A DNA stretch of 64,000 bases. Origin: Tardiphaga sp. 709 (GTDB lineage Bacteria; Pseudomonadota; Alphaproteobacteria; Rhizobiales; Xanthobacteraceae). The notes beneath the pieces were generated by a model. The model was not told the origin of the DNA and did not search any database. It saw only the letters and a list, made by a program, of their open reading frames with translations. The stretch spans positions 4,586,501-4,650,500 of the forward strand of contig NZ_CP135529.1 in NCBI RefSeq assembly GCF_032401055.1, written 5' to 3'. This document shows, piece after piece, positions 1 through 9,814 of the stretch; the stretch's first letter is position 1; every line of letters starts with the position of its first letter. The position numbers were made by a program, and so were the translations under genes.

Positions 1-153
1 CTGCGCGCGAACCGAAAGACGGTCCTTGAACGCCTGCAGTCGGTCGGCCAGCTTCTGGAACAGGTTGCGCATCAAAAGGCTCTGAATTTCTCCGGCCTTC
101 TTGCCACGCTGCGCTTGCCAATCCCTAACGGTAGCAATCTCCGTTAGGTTCAT
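1..153 (-). CDS. Hypothetical protein, 3' end outside window
   Basis: An open frame of 51 codons runs from an ATG at 153 to the window edge, with an in-frame stop just upstream at 160-162, so this ATG is the first possible start. The visible part is charged and helical, rich in Lys, Arg, Gln and Leu, with no motif I recognise. No clear Shine-Dalgarno sequence precedes the ATG, and an 8-bp inverted repeat (124-148) falls in its first codons, so the frame could be accidental. It points the same way as the monooxygenase upstream of it. Confidence 0.35.
   Translation of the reverse strand, partial: MNLTEIATVRDWQAQRGKKAGEIQSLLMRNLFQKLADRLQAFKDRLSVRAQ
124..148. promoter_or_regulatory. Perfect 8-bp inverted repeat, possible operator
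   Basis: CCTAACGG at 124-131 and its exact reverse complement CCGTTAGG at 141-148 are separated by 9 bases. The spacing fits a dimeric regulator site, but the repeat overlaps the first codons of the putative minus-strand gene, so an mRNA hairpin is equally possible. Confidence 0.3.
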
Positions 154-207
154 GTTGAATCACGGGTGAATCCACAGGGTTGAATGCCCGTTAACGCGCG
201 GGTTCCA

Positions 208-1497
208 TCAGCCTGCGCTTGAGAGTTGCGATGGCTCCGGTATCGACACAATCGGCGGTTTCGCATTGAGGCCTTCAACCTGAAATCCGGCGACGCGCTT
301 GTAGTTGGCGGCGATGTCTTCGAGTTCCTGCTGCGACAGCACGTCGGTCACGACATTGAAGCCCCCAGGCGCGCGCTCCTCGACGATCTGCATGACCTGT
401 TCCGGTCCGTTGCGGCGGTTCAGCATCACGAGGTCGGTGGTCGCGGGACGTCGTTCAGCCTCATAGGCTTCGAGCGCGGCTGGTACTTCACCTTTGGCGA
501 GAATTTCACGCGTCAGTACGCGGGCGTCGAGAATGGCCTGCGACGCGCCGTTGGAGCCGATCGGATACATCGGATGCGCAGCGTCGCCCATCAGCGTCAC
601 GCGGCCGAAGGTCCAGCGATCGACCGGATCGCGATCGACCAGCGGATATTCATAGGCGTGCGGACAGTTGCTGATCAGGCCGGGCACGTCGAGCCAGTCG
701 AAGCGCCAGTCCTTGAACCAGGGCAGGAATTCATCGAGCCGCGCGGCGCGGTTGTAGTCTTCGCGGCGCCACTCATAGGTTGGCGGCATGTGCCGTTCGG
801 CCACCCAGTTGATGTCGTATTTGCCATCGGCATCGGGTGCCTGCGAGATCGGGTAGCAGACGAATTTCAGGATCTCATGGCCGGCCATGATCATGGTGCG
901 GCCGGTCAGGAACGCATCGCTCTTGGTGATGCCGCGCCACAGAATGCGGCCATTCCAGAGCGGCGCGCCTTCCTGCGGATATAGCTTCTGCCGGATCGCC
1001 GAATGGATGCCATCGGCGGCGATCAACAGCGTGCCGTCATGGCTGCCGGCGGATTTGCCGGTGGCCTTGTCGATGAAGTCGGCGCGAATGCCGTCCGGCG
1101 TTTCCGTCCAGCCGGTCAAATGACGGCTGGTGAGGATGTTCTCCGCGCCGAGGCGTTCGATGGCGGTGTCGAGCAGGATCTGCTGCAGCCTGCCGCGGTG
1201 GATCGAGAACTGCGGCCATTTGTAGCCGGCCTCGATGCCGCGCGGTTCGCTCCAGATCGGCTTGCCGTGTTTGGAGAAGAAGGCGAGTTCGCGGGTGCGC
1301 ACGCCGGACGCGTCGAGCTGGTCGTGCAGGCCGAGTTCGATCAGCTCGCGCACCGCATGCGGCAGCACATTGATGCCGACGCCGAGCGGCCTGAGCGCCG
1401 GCACGCTTTCAAACACGCGGCATGGCACGCCGATCTGGTGCAGGCTGAGCGCAAGCGTCAGTCCGCCAATTCCGCCGCCTGCAATGAGAACGGTCAT
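208..1497 (-). CDS. FAD-dependent monooxygenase, PhzS / salicylate hydroxylase-like
   Basis: The 429-residue protein is a single-domain flavoprotein aromatic hydroxylase. It starts with a Rossmann dinucleotide-binding motif (GGGIGG at residues 7-12). It carries the GD motif of the FAD ribityl site near residue 305 (LMGDAAHPMYPIGSNG). The N-terminal half (RPLGVGIN, WSEPRG, SIHRG) closely resembles PhzS-type hydroxylases that decarboxylate or hydroxylate aromatic carboxylates with NAD(P)H and O2. The substrate cannot be read from sequence. A GGGGGAGG ribosome site lies 5 to 8 bases before the ATG. It stands alone, divergent from the PAS/chemoreceptor pair. Confidence 0.85.
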   Translation of the reverse strand: MTVLIAGGGIGGLTLALSLHQIGVPCRVFESVPALRPLGVGINVLPHAVRELIELGLHDQLDASGVRTRELAFFSKHGKPIWSEPRGIEAGYKWPQFSIHRGRLQQILLDTAIERLGAENILTSRHLTGWTETPDGIRADFIDKATGKSAGSHDGTLLIAADGIHSAIRQKLYPQEGAPLWNGRILWRGITKSDAFLTGRTMIMAGHEILKFVCYPISQAPDADGKYDINWVAERHMPPTYEWRREDYNRAARLDEFLPWFKDWRFDWLDVPGLISNCPHAYEYPLVDRDPVDRWTFGRVTLMGDAAHPMYPIGSNGASQAILDARVLTREILAKGEVPAALEAYEAERRPATTDLVMLNRRNGPEQVMQIVEERAPGGFNVVTDVLSQQELEDIAANYKRVAGFQVEGLNAKPPIVSIPEPSQLSSAG

Positions 1498-1510
1498 TTT
1501 GTTGCCTCCC

Positions 1511-1527
1511 CCTCGATTTGATCGAGG
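1511..1527. promoter_or_regulatory. Inverted repeat upstream of monooxygenase
   Basis: CCTCGAT and ATCGAGG flank TTG in a perfect 7-bp dyad that touches the ribosome-binding region of the minus-strand monooxygenase. It could be an operator or an mRNA hairpin. No regulator gene lies next to it. Confidence 0.35.
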
Positions 1528-1699
1528 TCATGGCACGGGAAAGGCAATCGCGGCAACTGGGACGATCGCGACGGAAAAATGCGTCCGGATCGTCCGCCGG
1601 CAGCGAATTCATGGTGGACGGAACCTTAACGCAAAATTCAGCCGCGTTCCCTAATACCGGTAGCACTTCTTTTTGGGTGAATCGGTCACCGACAGGTCA

Positions 1700-2239
1700 A
1701 TGATGTCCAACCAGATTAAGCCGAGCGGCCGCGAGACTTTCTTTCCGGCTTCGGAGCTCATCGTATCCAAGACGGATCTCAAGGGTCGCATGACCTATGT
1801 AAATCGTCTGTTCTGCAAGATGGCCGGCTATACCGAAGCCGAGTTGCTCGGCCAGCCCCACAGTCTCATCCGTCATCCCGACATGCCGCGCAGTGTCTTC
1901 AAGCTGCTCTGGGACACGGTCGAGGAGCGCCGCGAGATTTTCGCCTTCGTGAAGAACATGGCGAGCAATGGCGATCATTACTGGGTCTTCGCCCATGTCA
2001 CGCCGTCCTACGGCCTCGACGGCAAGGTCGCCGGCTATCATTCCAATCGCCGCGTGCCCGCGCCGGATCTTATCAAGAAGACCATCGCACCACTCTATGC
2101 CGAAGTCTTGGCCATCGAGAAACGGCACGTGAACGGCAAGGAATCCCTCGCCGCCGGCTACAAGGCCCTTACCGATTTCGTTGCATCCAAGAAGGTTAGC
2201 TATGACGAACTTATGTTTTCTCTCAAGAGCGCAGCTTAG
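1700..2239 (+). CDS. Aer-type PAS sensor protein (CetB-like)
   Basis: This cytoplasmic protein of 179 residues is essentially one PAS domain plus a helical tail. The stretch [18 protein letters not shown] followed by GYHSNRR matches the Aer/CetB subclass of PAS domains, which bind FAD and sense redox or energy state. The segment [16 protein letters not shown] is also typical. ATG at 1700 was chosen over a TTG at 1673 because it and the next codon (also ATG) begin the conserved part; the ribosome site is weak (AGG). The end overlaps the chemoreceptor gene by 38 bases, which suggests translational coupling and a two-protein receptor. FAD binding is inferred from the family. Confidence 0.8.
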   Translation: MMSNQIKPSGRETFFPASELIVSKTDLKGRMTYVNRLFCKMAGYTEAELLGQPHSLIRHPDMPRSVFKLLWDTVEERREIFAFVKNMASNGDHYWVFAHVTPSYGLDGKVAGYHSNRRVPAPDLIKKTIAPLYAEVLAIEKRHVNGKESLAAGYKALTDFVASKKVSYDELMFSLKSAA

Positions 2240-3527
2240 CACGCTCGTCGTCATTGCCGGCTCTGTGCTTGCTCTGGTACTTCAGTTCTTCGGTCTTCTA
2301 GTCGCAGCCATGGTCTGCCAGGCCGTTGCGATCGCGGCGGCAATTGTCGCGCTTGTCCTGATGGGCAAGACGGCGCGCCTGATCGAAAAGGCGCGTATCG
2401 CTTGTCAGCGCATCGCGCAGGGAGATTTCGAGGCCCGTATCCTTGGAATCCCGGTGCGCGGCGTCACCGGCGAGTTGCTGCACAGCGTCAATGACATGAT
2501 CGATGGTTGCGATGCCTTCGTGCGTGAATCCACCGCGGCGATGGCGGCGCTCAACGACAACAAATACTACCGGCGCATCCTGCCGGGCGGATTGCATGGC
2601 GGCCTGTTGCACGGCGCGAAGGCGATGAACGCGGCGACCGACAGTATCGCCGACCGCATCAAGAATTTCGAGCGCCAGACCAGCCAGCTCGAATCCACCG
2701 TGAGTGGCATCGTATCCGCACTCGACAGCGGCGCGGTCGAGATGAGCAGCACCGCAGGGAATCTGCGGACCGGTGCATCCTCGACATTGACCCGCGTCAC
2801 ATCGGTGGCGGCGGCATCCGAACAGGCGTCCGCCAACATGCAGTCGGTGGCTTCGGCCACCGCGCGGCTGTCATCCAGTGCCAGCGAAGTCGGCGCCGAC
2901 GTCAATCGCTCGGCCGCAATTGCCGGCCGCGCCGTCGAACGCGTCGCCGATGCAGCCAGCAATGTGGACGTGCTTCGCGCCGTTGCGGTGCGCATCAGCG
3001 AGGTCGTGACTTCGATCAATGTGATTGCCAGCCAGACCAACCTGCTGGCGCTGAACGCAACGATCGAAGCGGCCCGTGCAGGCGATGCCGGTCGCGGCTT
3101 TGCCGTGGTGGCGCATGAAGTAAAGGCGCTGGCGACACAGACCGCCAACTTCACCGCCGAGATCGAAAAAGAAATCGGCCAGGTTCAGTCGGCCACCGAC
3201 AAGGTCTCCTCATCGATCACGGAGATCGGCACCGTGATCGCGGAAGTGAACGAGATCACCGGTAAGGTCGCGAGTGCCTCGGAAGCGCAGTCCGCGGCAA
3301 CAGCCGATATCGCGCGCAACATCGATGAGGCCTTCGCCGTGGTGCGCGAGATTTCAACCAACATTCAGTCGCTGGCAACGACCGCCAAGGACACCGAACA
3401 ACTCGCCACATCGACCATGGTGGCATCCGGCGATCTGTCGTCGCAGTCGGGATTGCTGACCAAGGAAATCCGCGGCTATCTCGGCGAGGCCCGGCAGAAT
3501 CTGGTACGCCAGGCCGCCGCGCGCTGA
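2202..3527 (+). CDS. Methyl-accepting chemotaxis protein, no large sensor domain (CetA-like)
   Basis: The 441-residue protein has two adjacent hydrophobic helices (about residues 12-53) with almost no periplasmic loop. A HAMP region follows (about 55-110). The long C-terminal signalling domain contains the conserved tip sequence around [23 protein letters not shown]. It lacks its own ligand domain, as in Aer and Campylobacter CetA, which take their signal from a PAS domain. Here that domain is the preceding overlapping gene. ATG 2202 is preceded by AAGGT and is preferred over the in-frame TTG at 2181. The C-terminus has no obvious CheR-tethering pentapeptide. Role in aerotaxis is inferred. 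Confidence 0.85.
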   Translation: MTNLCFLSRAQLSTLVVIAGSVLALVLQFFGLLVAAMVCQAVAIAAAIVALVLMGKTARLIEKARIACQRIAQGDFEARILGIPVRGVTGELLHSVNDMIDGCDAFVRESTAAMAALNDNKYYRRILPGGLHGGLLHGAKAMNAATDSIADRIKNFERQTSQLESTVSGIVSALDSGAVEMSSTAGNLRTGASSTLTRVTSVAAASEQASANMQSVASATARLSSSASEVGADVNRSAAIAGRAVERVADAASNVDVLRAVAVRISEVVTSINVIASQTNLLALNATIEAARAGDAGRGFAVVAHEVKALATQTANFTAEIEKEIGQVQSATDKVSSSITEIGTVIAEVNEITGKVASASEAQSAATADIARNIDEAFAVVREISTNIQSLATTAKDTEQLATSTMVASGDLSSQSGLLTKEIRGYLGEARQNLVRQAAAR

Positions 3528-3555
3528 TCGCGTCCGCTTATTTCGATTGGTCTGG

Positions 3556-3585
3556 AATTGGCGCCACTGCGGCGCCAATTTCTTT
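3556..3585 (+). terminator. Stem-loop after chemoreceptor gene
   Basis: AATTGGCGCC and GGCGCCAATT (10 bp, perfect) flank a 5-base loop and are followed by TCTTT. It lies between the plus-strand chemoreceptor and a convergent minus-strand gene, so it may serve both. Confidence 0.6.
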
Positions 3586-3604
3586 GGCGGTGAAGGTGTG
3601 CCTG

Positions 3605-3940
3605 TCAGGCGCTGATATCGGTGAAGAAACCGCTGGCGCTTCCACCATTCTCGGTCTTCTTGTTCACGGCTTCCTTGATCTTGTCGGCAATCTTCTGCTC
3701 GATCTCCCGCTGTTGTTCGGGCGACATGTTCTTCAGTTCTTCTTCCGTCACGCCGATGCTCGACAGCAGCGCGTCGCGCATTTTTTCCGCCGGCGTCTTT
3801 TTCGCGTAGTCGAGAAATTTCTCTTCCGGCGATTTTGCTGCCGTTGTTGCATTGCCGAGGCCGCTCTCGGCCTTGTCGGACGGCTGCAGCCTGTTCGGGA
3901 GCTTGAAGGACTGCATGGTGGAGATGATGGAGTTCGACAT
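3605..3940 (-). CDS. Conserved small hypothetical protein
   Basis: A soluble, charged protein of 111 residues if started at the Met of MSNSIIS; the frame stays open for 12 more codons to 3976. The central segment (EEKFLDYAKKTPAEKMRDALLSS, split here as EEKFLDYAKK then PAEKMRDALLSS) and the helical EELKNMSPEQQREIEQKI resemble a small alphaproteobacterial family with no assigned function. No signal peptide, membrane helix or catalytic motif is visible. The gene is convergent with the chemoreceptor and stands alone. Confidence 0.65.
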   Translation of the reverse strand: MSNSIISTMQSFKLPNRLQPSDKAESGLGNATTAAKSPEEKFLDYAKKTPAEKMRDALLSSIGVTEEELKNMSPEQQREIEQKIADKIKEAVNKKTENGGSASGFFTDISA

Positions 3941-4096
3941 CTGAATTTCTCTTGCTGCGAGATATTTGCGACCCACTACGCAAAAATCAGGCCATCAGAA
4001 ATATTCAGAAATCATAAGCGGTTAGGTATTTGGTGTTGCTGCACGGCGTTGCCTGTCGGCAAGCTTTGCCGGCAAATTTGACCGAGAAGCGCAGTA

Positions 4097-5020
4097 TCAG
4101 CCCGTACGGCGCTTTGGCGGATCGAGCTCGCGGCCGGTTTCCAGCATGATCTTGCGGAGCCAGATCGAGCCGGAATCGAATTGCGCGCGTGTCGGCGTGA
4201 ACACGAACTGCTCGTCGTTGCCGGGATCGAATGGCGGCGCAATTGTCGTGAGCGATAGCGGCTGAGCCAATGCGGCAATCAGGCGTCGCGGCACAAAGGC
4301 CACGAGATCGGTCCGTGCGGCGACATGCAGCGCCTCGATATAGCTCGGCACGACGAGGGCAATCCGTCGCTCGAGCTTCTTGCTGTGCAGCCAGTCGTCG
4401 ATCAGATCTTCGCTCTGGCCTCGGAGCACCACGGCAACATGGCGAGCTTTGAGAAATCCCTCGGTGGTCTTCAGGCGCGCCGCCGCCGGATGGCCCTTGC
4501 GGACGGCGAGGGCGTCGGAATCGACATAGAGCAACTGACGATGGAAGCCGTTGAAAGCGTTACCGATGCTGATCACCATGTCGAGGCTGCGGGCGAATTC
4601 CGCCGTCATGATCGACGGGCCGCGCCATGGCACGACGTTGATCCGGACGCCCGGCGCGATGCTGTCGAGCTTCTTCATCAATGGTGGCATCAGCAGTTCG
4701 ACGGCCAGATCCGGCATCATCAGCCGAAAGTGCCGGTCGCTCTGGCGGGCATCGAAGACATCCGGAATGAACAGTCCGCGCACCTGCTCCAGTGTCTGGG
4801 CAAGTGGACCGCGCAGGGCCTGCGCGCGCGGCGTCAGCTCCATGCGGGCGCCGACGCGGACGAGCAGGGGATCGCCGAGAACGTCACGCAGCCTGCGCAG
4901 CGCGTGGCTCGCCGCCGGTTGCGACAGGCCGATCCGCATCGCGGCTCGGCCGACATTGCCTTCCAGCAGCAATGCATCGAGCGCGACAAGCAGATTGAGA
5001 TCGAGCGCGGCTAAATTCAT
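4097..5020 (-). CDS. LysR-family transcriptional regulator (NodD-like group)
   Basis: The 307-residue regulator has an N-terminal winged helix-turn-helix (residues about 5-60: LDLNLLVALDALL then LSQPAASHALRRLRDVLGDPLLVR), followed by a LysR effector-binding domain. The sequence LDLNLL...DPLLVR is typical of the NodD/LinR/PcpR-like branch that responds to aromatic or related compounds. The start at 5020 fits the family; the frame extends to 5131 without support. It is divergent from a SnoaL-like gene 91 bp away, the usual arrangement for a LysR regulator and its target. Confidence 0.85.
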   Translation of the reverse strand: MNLAALDLNLLVALDALLLEGNVGRAAMRIGLSQPAASHALRRLRDVLGDPLLVRVGARMELTPRAQALRGPLAQTLEQVRGLFIPDVFDARQSDRHFRLMMPDLAVELLMPPLMKKLDSIAPGVRINVVPWRGPSIMTAEFARSLDMVISIGNAFNGFHRQLLYVDSDALAVRKGHPAAARLKTTEGFLKARHVAVVLRGQSEDLIDDWLHSKKLERRIALVVPSYIEALHVAARTDLVAFVPRRLIAALAQPLSLTTIAPPFDPGNDEQFVFTPTRAQFDSGSIWLRKIMLETGRELDPPKRRTG

Positions 5021-5111
5021 GGGCCGAATATATATCATACAGACTATCGATTGGAAGAATGGGGACTGTCCAACCCATACTGCGTCATGGTTCAAGCGAT
5101 GGAGCAGAACA

Positions 5112-5540
5112 ATGAGCACGGCAGACAACAAGAAGCTTATTCAGCAGGTCTATAGCGATTCAGCCAACCGCAGCGGCTCCACCTTCGCCGATCATCTCGC
5201 CGATGATGCATGCTGGATCGTGGTCGGTCAGTATTCCTGGGGACGGACCTTCAAGGGGAAGGACGCGATCCTCAATGGCCTGATGGGACATTTCAGGTCG
5301 CTGTTCGATATTCGACCGCGCACGGTCGCGTCCAATTTCATTGCGGAAGGCAATCTGGTGGTGGTCGAGGCCAAGGGCGACAACGTTACCAAAACGGGTG
5401 ATCGTTACGACAACGACTACTGCATGGTGTGGCGTGTCGAGAACGGCAAGATCACCATGATCAAGGAATATTGCGATACGGCACTGGTGGAACGGGTGCT
5501 GGGTCCTTTCCCCGAAGAGATGGTACGCGTGCCTGCCTGA
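5112..5540 (+). CDS. SnoaL / NTF2-like small protein
   Basis: The 142-residue protein has the pattern of an alpha+beta NTF2-fold (SnoaL-like) protein. A helical start is followed by strands containing DDACWIVVG, a middle VEAKGDNVTKTG and a C-terminal YCMVWRVENGKITMIKEYCD. Members act as small isomerases, cyclases or dehydratases, or as ligand-binding partners; the substrate cannot be inferred. ATG 5112 has GGAG 7 bases upstream. Its divergence from a LysR gene suggests it is that regulator's target. Confidence 0.75.
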   Translation: MSTADNKKLIQQVYSDSANRSGSTFADHLADDACWIVVGQYSWGRTFKGKDAILNGLMGHFRSLFDIRPRTVASNFIAEGNLVVVEAKGDNVTKTGDRYDNDYCMVWRVENGKITMIKEYCDTALVERVLGPFPEEMVRVPA

Positions 5541-5542
5541 CA

Positions 5543-5576
5543 CAAAAATGCCGGGCGCAGTGTTGCGCTCGGCATT
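5543..5576 (-). terminator. Rho-independent terminator of the glutathione transferase gene
   Basis: Read on the minus strand, a 13-bp stem (AATGCCGAGCGCA with TGCGCCCGGCATT, one G-U pair) ends in a run of T. It lies between the convergent SnoaL-like and GST genes and probably ends both transcripts. Confidence 0.65.
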
Positions 5577-5593
5577 CGTCGAATGGTTCGTGA

Positions 5594-6280
5594 TCAGGCT
5601 GCGCTGGTGGCGAGATGCTTGAACATGGCGGCGCGGGCTTCGTCGTCCATCCCGGCCTTGAACTTGAATTGGTCCTTCAACGCGACAGCCTTCGCCGCGG
5701 CGGGGCGCGCCGAGATCTCATCATGCAGGCGCTTCACATTGGGGAATTGGGCGAAGCCTTCGTCACCGAGGATGAAGTTGGTCATCCGCACCCAGCCCCA
5801 AACATCCATGTCCACGATCGTGTAGCCGTCGCCGACCATATATTGCCGTCCCGCCATGCGGTCATTGAGCACGCCGAGATGGCGTTTGGCCTCGAACTGA
5901 TAGCGGTTATGCGCGTAGTCGACCTTCTCGGGCGCGAAATGCTTGAAGTGCACGGCCTGGCCGAAAAACGGACCGACGCCGGTGGCGACGAACATCAGCC
6001 AGGACAGCATCTCGCCGCGATTGGCCGGGGTGTTGGCGGGCAGGAATTTGCCGGTCTTCTCGGCGAGGTAGAGCAGGATGGCGTTGCTGTCGAACACCTT
6101 GACGCCGTCGTCGTCGATCGCCGGCACCTTGCCGTTCGGATTGACCTTCAGGAAGTCCTGATTGAACTGCGCGCCCGTGCGGGTGTCGATGGCGATCGGC
6201 TCATAGGCCAGGCCGGCTTCTTCCAGAAACAGCGCGACCTTGGTCGGGTTTGGCGACCCATTGAAGTAAAACTTCAGCAT
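5594..6280 (-). CDS. Glutathione S-transferase family protein
   Basis: The 228-residue protein has the canonical GST layout. An N-terminal thioredoxin-like domain (residues 1-80) holds the cis-proline region NPNGKVPAIDDDG and the glutathione gamma-Glu contact DSNAILLYLAEK. A helical C-terminal domain contains the N-capping region VDMDVWGW. Such enzymes conjugate glutathione to electrophiles or reduce peroxides; the active-site residue near SPNPTK is Ser or Asn rather than Cys. The substrate is unknown. Confidence 0.85.
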   Translation of the reverse strand: MLKFYFNGSPNPTKVALFLEEAGLAYEPIAIDTRTGAQFNQDFLKVNPNGKVPAIDDDGVKVFDSNAILLYLAEKTGKFLPANTPANRGEMLSWLMFVATGVGPFFGQAVHFKHFAPEKVDYAHNRYQFEAKRHLGVLNDRMAGRQYMVGDGYTIVDMDVWGWVRMTNFILGDEGFAQFPNVKRLHDEISARPAAAKAVALKDQFKFKAGMDDEARAAMFKHLATSAA

Positions 6281-6308
6281 TTCAAATCTCCCTGGATTTT
6301 GTACGTCA

Positions 6309-6353
6309 AAGCACGAGGCGAGGACCGCGGGCGCGGACCGTCGTCTCGTGCTT
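6309..6353 (-). terminator. Stem-loop after ccrM
   Basis: AAGCACGAG at 6309-6317 pairs with CTCGTGCTT at 6345-6353 (9 bp, extendable to 13 with one mismatch). On the minus strand it lies just after ccrM and before the GST gene. The T-tract is weak. Confidence 0.4.
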
Positions 6354-6430
6354 GGAATTCAAGGGGAGTGCAAGCGATGTTTTGACGAAGGCCGGGCGCA
6401 TGCGTCCGGCGGGTGGCATGGGCGGGGACT

Positions 6431-7583
<1,153 letters not shown>

Positions 7584-7655
7584 AGGCGACGCTGTCGGCG
7601 ACGCGGGACTAAACAACCGACAGGCAGACATTGACCGGGCAAAGTAAAAATCGAC

Positions 7656-7710
7656 TTAATTGGTAACGAGTTCGAACTAGGCAAGTTTTGCCGGGCAGGT
7701 TAATGCTTAA
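7656..7710. promoter_or_regulatory. TTAA-rich region between ccrM and peptidase gene
   Basis: Three TTAA motifs occur (7656-7659, 7700-7703, 7707-7710), the last two forming a TTAATGCTTAA dyad. CtrA half-sites begin with TTAA, and ccrM is CtrA-controlled in Caulobacter. No perfect TTAA-N7-TTAA box is present, so this is suggestive only. Confidence 0.25.
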
Positions 7711-7804
7711 TGGAATGGAAATTTTGCGCTGCAATTGCGTTATGGTGTTCGGATCGCGTCAAACCGGTCTAAAATGCTGCGACTTGAAATGAAGGAATTA
7801 CCTC

Positions 7805-8746
7805 ATGCGTTACGATGACTTCCGTCGCAGCGACAATATCGACGACCGTCGTGACGATAGCGGCGGCGGATATGGCGGCGGAGGTGGCGGTGGTTTCGGA
7901 ATTCCGGGCGGTGGCGGTGGTCTCGGCATCGGCACGGTGATTGTGCTTGGCCTCGTTGGCTGGGCGTTCGGCATCGATCCGCGCATTCTTATCGGCGGTG
8001 CAGAAATTCTCACCGGCGGCCAGCAGGCGCCGACCTATCAGACCGATCGGCGCTCGACGCCGACGAAATCAGGCGCGCCTACCGATGAAATGGGCAGCAT
8101 GATTTCGGGCGTGCTCGGCGAGATCGACGATCGCTGGGATGAAATCTTCAAGGAGAGCGGACAGAAATATACGGGGCCGCAGATCGTGCTGTTTCGTAAT
8201 GCCACCAATGGCGGGCGTTGCGGCAATGCGCAGTCGGCGATGGGGCCGTTCTACTGTCCGCCCGACAAGAAGATCTATCTCGACACTGGCTTCTTCCGTC
8301 AGGTCGAAACCAAATTTCGCGGCTGCTCCGGCAATGCCTGCAAATTTACCGCGGCATATATCATTGCGCATGAAGCCGGCCATCACATTCAGAACCTGCT
8401 CGGGATCATTCCGCGCGTGACACGGCTGCAGCAGCAGGCGGGCAGCAAGGCGGAGGCCAATCTGCTGCAGGTTCGCGTCGAACTGCAGGCCGATTGTCTG
8501 TCGGGCGTCTGGGTCAATCGCGAATCGAAGAAGCGGCCCGGTTTCCTCGAAGCCGGTGACATCGATGCCGCGTTGCAGACCGCGTCCGCCATCGGCGACG
8601 ATACGCTGCAACGTCAGGCACAGGGCCGCGTTGTGCCGGATTCCTTCACGCATGGTTCTGCCGAACAGCGCAAGCGCTGGTTCATGACTGGCTATCAGCA
8701 AGGCACCGTGCAGGCCTGCAACACATTTGCGACGGATCGGCTTTAG
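7805..8746 (+). CDS. Neutral zinc metallopeptidase, YpfJ family
   Basis: The 313-residue protein has a charged N-terminus, a long glycine-rich stretch (about residues 20-45) and one hydrophobic helix (IGTVIVLGLVGWAFGI). A putative-zinc-peptidase domain follows with HEAGHH at 189-194, giving the HExxH zinc site. FYCPPDKKIYLDTGFF and ELQADCLSGVW (the third-ligand region) are also characteristic of this family. It is probably anchored by the helix with the catalytic domain on one side of the inner membrane. Substrates are unknown. moaB starts 2 bases after its stop. Confidence 0.85.
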   Translation: MRYDDFRRSDNIDDRRDDSGGGYGGGGGGGFGIPGGGGGLGIGTVIVLGLVGWAFGIDPRILIGGAEILTGGQQAPTYQTDRRSTPTKSGAPTDEMGSMISGVLGEIDDRWDEIFKESGQKYTGPQIVLFRNATNGGRCGNAQSAMGPFYCPPDKKIYLDTGFFRQVETKFRGCSGNACKFTAAYIIAHEAGHHIQNLLGIIPRVTRLQQQAGSKAEANLLQVRVELQADCLSGVWVNRESKKRPGFLEAGDIDAALQTASAIGDDTLQRQAQGRVVPDSFTHGSAEQRKRWFMTGYQQGTVQACNTFATDRL

Positions 8747-8748
8747 CG

Positions 8749-9309
8749 ATGGAGCCGGACACGACCAAGGCCTTCGTGCCGCTCAACATTGCGGTACTGA
8801 CCATCTCCGATACGCGCTCGCTTGACGACGACAAGTCCGGCGCGACGCTGGCGGATCGGCTGACATCGGCCGGTCACACGCTGGCGAAGCGAGATATTGT
8901 CACTGACGATGTCGAGGCGATCCGGACGATCGTGCGTGGATGGATCGCCGATCCCGCTGTCGACGCGATCATCACGACCGGCGGCACGGGGTTCACCGGC
9001 CGCGACGTCACGCCGGAAGCCATCGAGCCTCTGTTCGAGAAGCGGATGGATGGTTTCTCGATTGCGTTTCACATGCTGAGTCACGCCAAGATCGGCACCT
9101 CGACGATCCAGAGCCGCGCCACGGCAGGCACGGCCGGCGCGACGTTTATCTTCTGCCTGCCGGGTTCGCCCGGTGCCTGCCGCGATGGCTGGGACGGCAT
9201 CCTTGCCGCGCAACTGGATTACCGCACGCGGCCCTGCAATTTCGTGGAGATCATGCCGCGGCTCGATGAGCATCTGCGACGCCCGAAGGCGAAGGGCGCG
9301 TCGGTCTAG
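8749..9309 (+). CDS. moaB: Molybdenum cofactor biosynthesis protein MoaB
   Basis: The 186-residue protein has the MogA/MoaB/CinA fold. TISDTR near the start, the nucleotide-binding motif TTGGTGFTGRDVTPEA (about residues 80-95) and the later LPGSPGACRDGWD are all present. It adenylylates molybdopterin or assists that step in molybdenum cofactor assembly. It begins 2 bases after the zinc peptidase stop, so the two are probably co-transcribed. Its stop codon overlaps that of the convergent GNAT gene in a shared CTAG. Confidence 0.9.
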   Translation: MEPDTTKAFVPLNIAVLTISDTRSLDDDKSGATLADRLTSAGHTLAKRDIVTDDVEAIRTIVRGWIADPAVDAIITTGGTGFTGRDVTPEAIEPLFEKRMDGFSIAFHMLSHAKIGTSTIQSRATAGTAGATFIFCLPGSPGACRDGWDGILAAQLDYRTRPCNFVEIMPRLDEHLRRPKAKGASV

Positions 9310-9812
9310 AGCGCGAGCTCCCAGGTCTCGCCGATCAAATCCTGCCCGAAACTGCGATGCGGCTCGGTGGCGACCAGCGCGAAGCCGGCATCCTGATAGA
9401 TTTTTCGCGCAGCGCCGAGATTGCTCTGGGTCCACAGCGTGATCCTGCGATAACCGCATTGCCGCGCGAAGGCGATGGATTCCGTCACCATGCGCTGGCC
9501 GAGCTTTTGTCCGCGCGCCTTGGGATCGATCAGCAAGAGCCGAAACTTGGCGACGTCGTCGGATGCCTTCACGAGAAACAGCGAGCCGACGGGCGCGCCA
9601 TCCATCTCGGCGATCCAGCAGCGTTCGCGCGTGGCATCGCATGTTGCGACGAATTCTGCGGCGATGTCGGCTACCAGCGCCTTGAAGGATGCATCGAACC
9701 CGTATTCACTCGCATAGAGTTCGCCGTGACTGCGGATGACCCAGTCGATATCGCCAGGCTGGAGATCGCGTAGCACTGCAGGCTGAACGGCATCGGGGGC
9801 TTGGACGGCCAT
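9306..9812 (-). CDS. GNAT-family N-acetyltransferase
   Basis: The 168-residue protein contains the GNAT acetyl-CoA site (LLIDPKARGQKLGQRMV, about residues 90-106) and the later LWTQSNLGAARKIYQDAGF. The N-terminal IDWVIRSHGELYASEYGFDASFKALVADI is typical of a subgroup often fused to MarR regulators; no MarR domain is present here. The acceptor is unknown. It starts 2 bases after the glycosyltransferase gene, so both probably share a transcript. Confidence 0.8.
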   Translation of the reverse strand: MAVQAPDAVQPAVLRDLQPGDIDWVIRSHGELYASEYGFDASFKALVADIAAEFVATCDATRERCWIAEMDGAPVGSLFLVKASDDVAKFRLLLIDPKARGQKLGQRMVTESIAFARQCGYRRITLWTQSNLGAARKIYQDAGFALVATEPHRSFGQDLIGETWELAL

Positions 9813-9814
9813 GA

